Assembly: GCA_965240325.2 (NCBI GenBank)
Contig: OZ251224.1
Coordinates: forward strand, 2,356,001 to 2,420,000
Length of the DNA stretch: 64,000 nucleotides
Direction: 5' to 3'
From: Rebecca billardiae RCC1528
Taxonomy: Eukaryota > Haptophyta
Made by a program: the position numbers and the translations under genes. The number at the start of each line of letters is the position of its first letter. The stretch's first letter is position 1. Shown here one piece after another: positions 50,445 to 61,061 of the stretch. A model generated the notes under the pieces. It saw nothing but the letters and a program-made list of their open reading frames with translations, was not told the DNA's origin and ran no database searches.

Positions 50445-51299
50445 AGCCGCGTTGCCAGCCGCTCGGTGGCGCCGCCGCCGAGGTCATCTCCGCGTCACAC
50501 ATCGACGTGCGTCGGTGTGATGTGTCTCATCGGGCGTGTGTGAGTACTTGCAGGGGCCCTGCATTCCTTTAAGGCTCGGCATCGCACTCCTCCGAGTGTG
50601 CACGCTCGTCAACGCCGTGCCGTGCGACTGCTGCGCGTGTGGGCTGACACGCCGGCAATGTAGGCGAGACGAGCGCGGCTGAGCGCCAAGAGATGGGCGC
50701 TTCCACGCGGGAGTAGTCGGGTGCCAGGCCCCGATCCCTCGCGCATCGGCTCGAAGCGTGCCTGAAGCATTGGGCACTCTCCTTCACAGTCTTGTCTCCC
50801 CCATCCCAAGCTTAGCTACAACACCGCAGAACGATGACGTGTTTCTGCGCATGCGATTTGGAGTTTGGACAATGGTGTCCATGGTCATCGCGTGGGCAGC
50901 GGACAGACTCGCTACTTCAGCTCCAGGCGCGCTGACTGGCCGTGAGGCAGTGACTGAGTCACTACTGAGTGCCAGCTCGTCTGGGCGGTCTGGCGCTGAT
51001 GGGCACGACGGATGCCTGACTGAGTGAGTGAGACTGCCTGACACGAGAGCCTGATATCTGCGAGCGGCGAGTCCGCGACGATGGCGAGGTGGCATATGCT
51101 ACTGGGCGACACCGTGCTCCCCTCTCGCCCGTGCTCGCAGTATCGTCGCCCTCGCGCTGAGGCTTCCGGCCTCCGGGCCGTCGTCGCCCGGATGCCCTGA
51201 GTCCCGCGGGCCTGAGTCATACCGCGGCGCCGGCGCGCGCACGGCGCAGCGGCCCTTGCACTGCATCGACGCGGCGGCGAGGCTACTGTACAATGTGCT
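50445..51299. other. Spacer without a supportable gene
   Basis: Roughly 850 bp of lower-GC DNA with several short frames lacking any domain, such as 50758-51027. CACTCAGTCAGG-type direct repeats occur around 50940-51035. It holds the 5' side of the long Sel1-MYND gene. Confidence 0.4.
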
Positions 51300-51386
51300 G
51301 TGACGGAGCGGGTGGCACAGCTGCACCGCGGGCCCCCAACTATACGTTGGTTCTGACGGAAGAGGAACGCGGAACGCGGTCATTAT
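51300..51386. repeat. Repeat with CGCGGAACGCGGTC end, copy 2
   Basis: Same-orientation relative of 48124-48203: GACGGAG, CACCGCGGGCCCCCAACTA, then GGAACGCGGAACGCGGTCAT. The hairpin stem is imperfect here. It ends about 57 bp before the stop codon of the giant membrane gene. Confidence 0.6.
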
Positions 51387-51442
51387 TTCGTCGATGATGA
51401 TATAGACGCACTAAATAAGGACAGGCGGCTTGCTGATGCGGC

Positions 51443-54400
51443 TCACCGCATCGGCGCATTGCCTCCACTGACCGTGCGGGCCGCGACGCTGGCGATGCTG
51501 GACGGGGGGCTGCGCCTGCCCGGGTTCCCACCGCGCGAGAGCGAGGCGGACGCCGACGCCGGCCGCGGTGTGCGCCTGCGGCGCGCTGCCGCGGCGCCTG
51601 AGCCGCCCGCCGTGGGTATGTCCCGCGTGAGGCCGATCTTTGAGGACGAGCCGGCTGCGCTGCTGCTGCCCGCGACGCCGCGTGAGGGGGACGTGTGCGC
51701 CGCGGCGCGCGGCGCGGCAGCGCGCTGTTCGGGGGACGGCGGATCCTTCAGCCTCGCGAGGATCACCTCCGAGCCGCGGTCGCCGTCCGGATCGAGGAGC
51801 TTGACCAGGCGCAGCGCGTCCTGCACCAGCTGCAGCTGCGACCTCTTGGGGTGGTCCGCGTGCGTGTCGTACGGCGTCGCGGCGCGCTCGGTGCGCTCGC
51901 CCCGCTCCCACACGTCCCGCGCGGGCGTCGGCCCGGGCGGCGGCGGCGGGCCCGCGCGGCCCGCGCGCACGTGGCGCGTCTCGGACGAGCTCATCGCGAA
52001 GAGGCGGCGCATCTTGTCGGTGGTCACGACGGGCAGATCGCGCATCGCGCGCTCCTTGCGCTCCTCCGCCTCGGTGAAGCCGCCGCCCACGCTGCGGTAG
52101 TCGCCGATCGTCAGCCCGGTGCCCATTACGCCGAGCAGGTGGTTCACCGCGTCGAGCAGCGCGCGCGCCGTCTCGCTGCGCGGCGGCGCGGGCCGGGCGA
52201 GCGAGGCGGGTGGCGGCGCGGCAGTCAGCGCGCAGCGCAGCGCGATGGACAGGGCAGGGCACGGCGCACGCGCGCGTGCACGCGCGGCGCTCCTCCACGC
52301 GCCAGGGGTGCCGCGTCCGCGCGCGCTGCAGCGCACTCTTGCTGGCGAATGGTCCGCTCGAGGTCGGCCTGCAGGTCGGGTACGTTGCCCGCGTTCCCGC
52401 CGCTCGCCTCCTGTGGCCCCGCCTGTTCGCGCGCCGCCTCCTCCGCGGCGTGCGCGCGTGCCTCGGGCTCAGCGCGGCTGCGCTCGGCGTCCTCAGCGCT
52501 GCGGTTGGCGTTGAGGCTGGCGTCGTCGAGCGGGGCGTGCGCCGCCGCCGAGCCGCCGGGCTCCGACGCGGTCTTCAGCGCGGCGTCCAGCTCCTCGATG
52601 CGCGCGGCCGCCTCCGCCGCATCAGCTTTGAGCTCGTCGATGTGTTTTTTGGCCGCGGCGAGTCTGGCCGTGGCGGCGGCGGCCTCGGCAGCGGCCTGCG
52701 TCGCGGCCTCGGCGTTGGCTTTGGCCCTGGCCTCGGCCACCTCGCGTGCAGCCGCGTCCTCCGCCGCCTTCTTCTCCGCCGCAGCCACCGCAGCCGCGCT
52801 CGCGGCCGCGTCGGCGCCCGAGCCCTCGTTGGCAGACGCGCCCTTCGGCGCCTCGGACGCCTCCGACGCCGCTCCGTCACGCGCGCGCTCAAGCTCGGCG
52901 ATGCGCTGGTTGGCCGCGGCGAGTGCGGCCGTGGCGGTGGCGGCCTCGGCAGCGGCCTGCGCCGCCTTGGCCTCGGCCGCCTCGCGAGCCGCCGCGTCCT
53001 CCGCTGCCTTCTTCGTCGCCGCAGCCACCGCAGCCGCGCTCGCGGCCGCGTCGGCGCGCGAGTCATAGTCGGCGGGCGCGCCCTCCGACACCTCCGACGC
53101 CTCCGACGCCGCTCCGTCACGCGCGCGCTCAAGCTCAGCGATGCGCTGGTTGGCCACGGCGAGTGCGGCCGTGGCGGTGGCGGCCTCGGCAGCGACCTGC
53201 GTCGTCTTGGCCTCGGCCGCCTCGCGAGCCGCCGCGTCCTCCGCTGCCTTCTTCGTCGCCGCAGCCACCGCAGCCGCGCTCGCGGCCGCGTCGGCGCGCG
53301 AGTCATCGTCGGCGGGCGCGCCCTCCGACACCTCCGACGCCTCCGACGCCGCTCCGTCACGCGCGCGCTCGAGCTCGCGCTCGCGCGCGGCCCCGGCGTC
53401 TGAGGCTGGCTTGGGCTCGCGCGCGGCGGCGAGCGCAGCGCGCAGCTCCGCCGCCTCGCGCTGCAGCTGGCCAACCCACGCCCGGTCTGAGCGCGCGCGC
53501 TCGTCCGCGCTCGAGCGCTCCGCGTCCCAGCGCGCGCGCTCGGCCGCTGCTTGCTCGGCTACCCAGCGCGCGTGCTCGTCGGCTGCGTCGGCGCGGCTCT
53601 CGGCCATGAGTGCGTCCGCACGGCTCTCCGCCACCAGGATGGTGCGCTCCACCTCGGCGCGCGCGCGCTCCTGAGCCAACGCCGCCGCGTGCGCCTCCGC
53701 TTCCAGGCGACTTCGCTCCATCTCCGCGGCGTCATCCGCGCCGCTGAGCGCCGCCTGCGTGCCGAAGTCGGCGTGGTCGGCCTTGAGGATGGTTGAGCGC
53801 GAGCGCTCAATGCCGGCGTTGATAGCCTCCTGCACCTCCTCCTTGAAGCCGCGGCGCAGGTGGTCGAGATTGATCGGCTCCGGCGAGCTGGGCGGCGACG
53901 GATCAGGGCTCTCGCCATCCGCGCGCGGCCTGTCGGCCGTCGGCGGCCCGCTCACCTGCCTCTGCGCGCGCTCGATCTCGGCGGTCGCCTTGGCGACCGC
54001 GGTGCCGAACATTTGGAGGAACTCCGCGCGCGTCTCCTCTGCGCGCTGCGCCTCCTTGCGCCCGCCGCCTCCGAGGCCGAGCATGAGCCCGCCGCTCCTG
54101 AGCGGCGGCGGCTTCTCGCTGGGCAGCAGGTCCGGCTCGGAGCGCCGCTGCTCGCGCACCTTGCGACGGAACAGCGCCAGCGTGACCGGGCTGCGCTCGA
54201 GGCGGGCGCAGAGCTGGCGGAGCGCGCTGTACTTGTCCAGGGCGTACAGGTGCAGCACGAAATCCACGCGCGCCACGTGCTGCCCGGCGGTAGATCGGAC
54301 GCGCGACACGCCCGGCCGGATCCGTTGGACCTGCACCGCCGCCTCGCGCCGCGCGATGCCGAGCTGCCGGGTGAGATATGCGCACACGTGCCGCACACTC

Positions 54401-57400
54401 ACCGTCTCGCCCGGCGCGAGCTCGACCGCAAACGAGGCGAACAGCTGCAGCCGCGACTCGGCCGCGCCTAGGCCGCCGTCCTCGCGCCACGGCGCGCCGC
54501 TCCCGGCCTGGCCGGCGCTCGTCAGCTCCGTCTCGACCTCCGTCTTGACAGCGCTGAGGACGACAGCGCGCAGGTCGGCCTCGAGCTCGTGCTTCACGGC
54601 GCCTGCGACGACGGCGCGCGGCTTCCTGCGGTCAGCGGCGGTGGCGATGCTCAGCGCGTACCCCGCGACGCTCGGCGTCCCACCCTCGTCGCCGCCACCA
54701 CGACCCTCGCCATTCCTGCCGCCGCCGCCCTCAGCCGCGCTGCTCTGGCGGCTCCGGAAGGCGACGAGCACCGAGAGGGTGCCCGTGAGAGAGGAGAGCA
54801 AGATCACGACCGCCTGCACTGCATCTGGCGCGAGCAGCCTGATGTCGATGGCGCGGAACACGGCCCAGAGCACGAGAGCGGCCACGATGCCGACGGGCAC
54901 GAGCAGCAGCACGAAGACGAGCGCGTCCGAGGGGCGCGCGAGCAGGTCCTGCAGCGCCTGGGTGCGCGCGCGCACCGCCGTCGTGCCGAGCCCGCGCGCG
55001 AAATTGGCCGCGGACGTGTCCGATGCCGCGCTCGAGATGCACGCGCGGAAGTCGAGCGCGGCCTCGGCCACCCGCCCGATCGGGTCGAGCGTGCCCTCCA
55101 CCTCGACAATCTTCTTCAGCTTCACGACGCCGCGCCGCACTGCGTAGTATCCGACCGACGCCGCGCGCGCCTCGTTCAGCGCGCGTGTGAGCACCGTGCC
55201 CACGTCGCGAAGGAGCGTCTCGCGCTTCGCCGCGCTCGCGGCACTCCACGCGTCATGCCACGGCCGGACGGCCAGGCCGGCGGCGCCCCCCTCGCCAGGG
55301 CCCCCGATGCTCCGCTTGAACCATTGGACGCGAGCGCGCACGCGCTCGCACGCCCACCGGGACTTTGCCGCCGACTCGAGCAGCTCATCACCCCACTGGC
55401 AGAGCACCCCGGCGCACCCGACGCCCACCTGCGCCAGCAGAGAGGCCAGCTCGGCGTCTCGCACGCCGAGGCGCGAGCCTTGCGCGCCGAGATCCTCAGC
55501 TCCGGCAGCTGGCGCGGCCGCCGCCTCGCTGCCCGCAGGGGGGCCTGGCTCCGCGGAAGAGGCGCCAGGGGCGGCGTAGTCGAGGTCGAGCGAGGAGAGA
55601 TCGCGGAGCGCCTCATGCAGCCGCGCCGCGCCGAGCACCGCGCCGGCCGTCTCTGCCACGGCGACGCGCGCGAGTGCGCTCGCGAGTTCCTTCGAGCTCG
55701 GCCAGCCCTTAGCGGGTGGCTGAAGGGGCAGGCGCTCGGCCGTGCGCTCGAGCTTTGCGCGCTCCTCGTGCGTGAGGCAGGCGCCGTGCACGAAGAGGCG
55801 GAGCGCGAGCGCGCGCAGCGGCTTCATCAGCAGGTCGCCCTGCATCCAGCTGTCCACGGTGTCGAATGGGCTCTCGCCAGCCACAGGTGTCGCGCTGCCG
55901 CCGTCGTGGCCGCCGGGCGCCGCGGCTGCCGCCGCGCCCTCCGCGCTGCCGGTGCCGATCGAGGGCAGGTTGCGCTGGATCACGGCGGGCTTGATCTGGT
56001 AGGCGGAGGCCGTGCGCGGCCTGGTGGGAGAGGGGATGGGCGAGAGCTGCTGTCGGCCCGTGGGCCGCCGCGGCTCTCCCTGCCACTGCCCGCTCCTGGC
56101 CTTGCTCGGCAGGTGGAGCGTCTGGCCCTGCTCATCAAGCGGGTCATGCCGCGGATGCTCCTTCTCGTCGTCAACAGCCACGTGCATGCTCGAGCCATCC
56201 GCGCTCGAGAGCTCGGCGTCGCTGTGCGCGTCGCGCTCGCGCTCGTGGTCGCGGTCTGCTTGCTCCGCGTGACCGAGCGCGCACCGCTCCTTGAGCTCAT
56301 GCGCTGACGCGCGCAGCCGCTTTTTCGCTTCGCGCTCCACCGCCTTCTCGATGAAACCGGCCGCGTCGTCAGTAATGGCCCTCGTGCGCGAAATCTGGCA
56401 CACACGGCGCACCCAGTAGATGCACGCGTTGTGCACCAGTCGGCCGAGCGCGTCATGCGCCTCGAGCTCGAAGCAGTCGGCCGCGTCGAGCGCCGAAGAG
56501 CCGAAGGATGCCGCGCCGCGCTCGTCGCCACCGGCGACGGAGCTCGTGCCGGCGGGCGAATCCCAGCGGGCGTGCGGCGGCGCGCGCGGCGGCGGCGGCG
56601 ACGGCGGCACCTCTGCTGGCGCGTGCGGCGGCGCCGCCGCCTCAGACAGGCCAGGTAGGTTGGCGCTCAGAACTGCATTGATAGCGCCGAGCTCGGCGAG
56701 CGTGCGCAGGGGGCGCGCGTGCGTCTGGACGATCTGCTCCACGATCGCGGCCTTCTCCTCCACCACGCGATTGTCGAGCAGCGCCTTCGAGCCCTCACCA
56801 GCCACCTCCGCCGCCTGCTCCGGGTCGCAGTCCGCAAGGAAGTCGGTAAACGACTTGAGCGCGTGCGCGACAGAGTCTCCGACAGCCGGAAGTGTCGGCG
56901 TGGCCAGAGGCACGTCCTCGTCGCGCACGAGCGAGAGCGGCATCTCGGTCGCCTGCCACAGCAGCCGCGCGTGCGCACACGCGTCATCGACCTCGCGCAG
57001 CACGCTCGCAAAGTTGCTTGCCAGCCCGGCCAGGTCGCCCACGTTGTTGTTGGCCGCTGCGGCTAGGGCGGCCTCGCAGTCTGACAGCAGGCTGCGCCTC
57101 GTGTCCGCCTCAGCCTCAGCCTCAGCTGCTGCGTTGGCTGCGGCGTTGGCCGTGGCGACAAAGTCAGCGGCGTCGTTGATGGCGCCAGTCCCGAGCACGC
57201 CTGCCTCGAGCGCGCCGATGACCTCGCCAGCTGCGCGTCGAACGTTGCCACCACTTGCTGCTCCGAGCACGCCAACCGCATCCGCATCCGGCTCCGCACC
57301 CCCGAGCGCTGCCTTGAGCTCGCCAATGAATTCGTCGACGGAGGTCTCGACGACGCCGGCGACGCTCGTCTTCTGCGTCTTGGAGGCATATGCGACGAGC

Positions 57401-60400
57401 ACGAGCGCCACCGCGGGCATCGCGTACACCGAGAGCACCTGGAAGGTCACGTCCCGCCGCACGAAGGCCGCGAGCAGCATCGCAAGCAGGGCGTAGATCA
57501 GAAACGCCAGGTCTGCGATCAGCACCAGCCGCGCGCAGACTGCGAGCGCGCGCTGCGTCATCTGCACGGTGCCAAAGTCCGCGCGAAGCACGCGCACGCC
57601 GAGCGAGCACCCGCCGAGCGAGCCCGGCGTGCTGTGCCCCACCATCTCCACCGTCGCGAGCCCCAGATACAGCGCGCTGAGCGCGAGGCAGGCGTAGGCA
57701 AGGCCCAGCGCGGCCTCACAGCTCTCGCTCGGCTGCCAGCACGGCCGCGAGCTGCGGACAAATGCCGCGCGGTAGACGGTGATGATGAGCGGCGAGACAA
57801 AGAGCACGTGCGCCCAGGGCGCGAGCATGGCAGGCATCGTCTGCCGGCTGAGGAACTTCGAGAGCCACGGCAGGTAGAGAGACAGCGACAGCCACTGCGC
57901 TGCCGCCATGCATGGCGACCGCTTGAGCTTCTCGATCGTCGGAATCGCTGATGGGCAGCAGTACCGCACGAAGGTGTAATCGCCTGGCCTCAGCAGGCGC
58001 AGGAAAGACATGAGCGCGCCGCGGAAGTCGAAGGTGCGCACGAAGTTCTCGATCGCAAACGCCGTGCCGCAGTACCGCGCGAGCATCGCCTCCACCAGCT
58101 CCTCGCGCGCGCCGGACGTGTCGCCGTGCCAGCCGCCTCGCTCTGCCTCTGACTCGGCCGCGCGCACGGTGTGCACGGTGGCGGCCAGGAGCTCGGAGAG
58201 TGCCACGTGCCGCAGCGATGGCGGCGCGAGCGGCTGGACGTCGGGAGGCGGGTCGGTGAGGCGCAGCACGTCAGACACGTCGCCAGAGAGCACCGAGCGC
58301 GGGCAGAAGATCATCCGCCCTACCCGGACCAAGTAGACGCCAGGCAGCTTGTGCTCGAGCACGCACAAGCGCTCGAGCTTGCGCCACTGCCGGTTCGAGT
58401 CGGTCACGTCATCCGCGCGCGTCGCCATCGGCAGCGCGGCGAGCGAGGCGGGGCGCAGCCCGGCGCCGCCACCAGCTGGTGGCGGATCGCGAGCGCCAGC
58501 GACAGCATCACGAGCACCAGCGCGCCGACATCGCGACCAGCAGCTGGTGCTCGCTACTTTGTCGAACTTCGGCCCGAGGTTCTCGCCTGCGTGGTCGTCC
58601 GCGGGCGCGCCAGCGGGAGCGGCGGGGTCCCCCGATGCGCGCACGTGCTCGGCGTGTGCAACGTGCTCCGCGTATGCATCGATGGTCCGGCTGACGAGCT
58701 CGCACCGCCGCGGCTCGAGAAAGACGAGCTCAGCATCCGAACCGAGCGCGGGCAGCTGCAGAGCGCCCGAGCCGTGGAGGCGCACGAGGCGCGCGCGCAT
58801 CGCGGTGCGCACGGGGCGCACGAGGATTGCATCGGCGGCGCGCACGATGCGGCCGTGCAGCAGGTACGCGAGCACCAGCGCCAACAAGAACGACCCGAGG
58901 ACGACAGGCAAGACCGCCGACGAGCCGTCGTTCGACTGCCTGAGCTCGACCGGCTCCGAGGCGGGCCCGTCATGGACGTAGGTCGAGTATCGGCGGAGGG
59001 GAAAGGCGCGGTCGATCATCTCGTCGGTGGCCACGAGCAGCCCGTCGAAGCCGAGCATCAGGAAATCGAAGTGCTCCGGCCGCACCCCGCGCAGGGAGCT
59101 GTACCCGCGGTTGGTGGAGAGCCCAGCGTCAACAACGACCGCGCTGATGACGAAGAACCACCACGTGCACGCCATCCCGTGGCAGAGGAGCGCGCTGGCA
59201 AACTTGGCGCGCTCGCGCCACGTGACGGGCTCCTTGGCGTCCGATTCGTCGCGGCCGACGACGAAGCTCACGCGCTGCACGGGGTGCGGCGCGAGCGGGC
59301 TGGCGCGCGCCCAGACCATCTCCACGCTCAGACCCTTCAGCTTCAGGGTGTCCCACGGCGTGAGCCGCGCGTCGGGAAGGCCATCGGGACCGCCAAAGAA
59401 CCGGCTGGCCGACCTCTGCAGCAGCTGGACGCGGCTGGCCGACCTCGAAGTGGCTCTGCGCATCGTCGCCCCACCGCGCGAGCTGCTCGGTGACGGGGTG
59501 GAAGCCGGCGGGGCGTTGGCGGCAGGCGTGTCGAGAAGGCCGTCGGCACGGCTAAAGATTCGGCTGGCCGACTTGCTGACCGACCTCGAAAAGGCCCTCA
59601 TCGCCGCCCCGCCGCGCGAGCTGCTCGGTGACGGGGCGGAAGCCGGCGGGGCGTTGGCGGCCGGCTCGATGCAGAGCAGCGTGTCCGCGCCCGCGCGGTG
59701 GGTCGCGCCGTCGGCAGGCATGCCACGCGCGCGCAGCTCGGCGCCAAGCGAGGGATTCACGCGCTGCAGCGGCGTCAGGGTGATGGCGAGCATGTGTGCC
59801 CGCCAGATGCCCTCCACGCCACTGCTCCCCTCCGGGATCGCCGCCACGCCGCCGCCAAATCGCAGCGCCAGCCTCGAGCGGCGGCGCGGCGGCGCGGCGT
59901 TGGGCTCGGCGCCGTCCACGAGGTGTCCAAGCAGCCACACGCGCGTTCTCGTCGCGACGAAGCGCTGCCCGTCCCTCGCGCGCAGCAGCAGAGCGCCGCT
60001 GTCCTTGTTCTCCGCCTCGAGAACAACACTGTCGGGGCCGTCGTTGGAGCCACTGCCGCTCTCGTGCCGCGGCTCGGTCAGCGCGTGCACGTCATCAGGC
60101 GGCGGCGGCGGCGGGGGCGCGCCTCCGTTCTCGACGTCGCGTACGCGTCCGCGCCGCTTGGCCAGCCAACTTGCAACCGCTCGACCGGCGGGCTCGTCGA
60201 AAGCCGGTGCGCCCGCGTCGGCCGGTGCGCCGCTGTTCACATCGTACGCGCGCGCACACCTCCACACGCGCAGAATCGGCTCGCTGTGGAATCGAGCGTC
60301 GCCCTCGGCCAAGTCTGCGAACTCCGCCAGGGCGGCCTCGCCGTCCTTGATCAGCAGCCAGCGGCGCTCTGCGCGCAGCGTCTCGAGCGGGCGCTGCAGC

Positions 60401-61030
60401 AGGTGGCGCAGTGGCGTGGCGAGTGGCGTGTCGACTGTGTCGAGCAGAAGCACGCGCGGCTCGGCGAGCGCGATCGCGAACTTCTCTTCGCGCGCCCGGG
60501 CGGCGCTCGGTCTTCGAGCCTTGATGTCGGCGTCGCTCCACACAGAGGCAAAGAGCTCGGCGCCGACCTCGGGCCCGTGCCCACGCCCGCGAATGTCACT
60601 TCCACCGACAGAAGCATCATTGTCCGTGTCGGCAGCGGCCACGCCGCTGCTGTTGGCCGCGCTGATCGGTGTGGCCGCCGCCTCGTCGCTCTGCCGCCGA
60701 TGTTCGCCACCGCCGCCACCGGGCACGTGCGTGGCGCGCGCGCGGAGCGCACGCTCCCACGCTGCGCCGACAAAGTGCGCGTGCCAGTACACGCCGTCCT
60801 TGTCCAGCTTGAACGTCGCCTCGAGGTCGATGCGCTTCCGGATCGAGCCGTCCGCGCCGCTGGGCAGCGCGCCGAGCGCGAGCGCCACCGCGAGTGTCGA
60901 ACAGGTCGCCAAGACGATCGATGCCACCCCGTATGCCACCCGGATCCACACATACACCTGCAAGCGCGTCCTGGCGTCGCCGGTGGAGGAGTCGTCGGGC
61001 GGCGGTGCGCTCGGCGGCGGCGGCGGCGGT

Positions 61031-61061
<31 letters not shown>

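Noticed and set aside
54589-56307. Plus-strand 572-codon frame over the giant membrane gene
   Set aside because: Antisense shadow with no recognisable fold; the minus frame is continuous for over 11 kb and has TMs and repeats.
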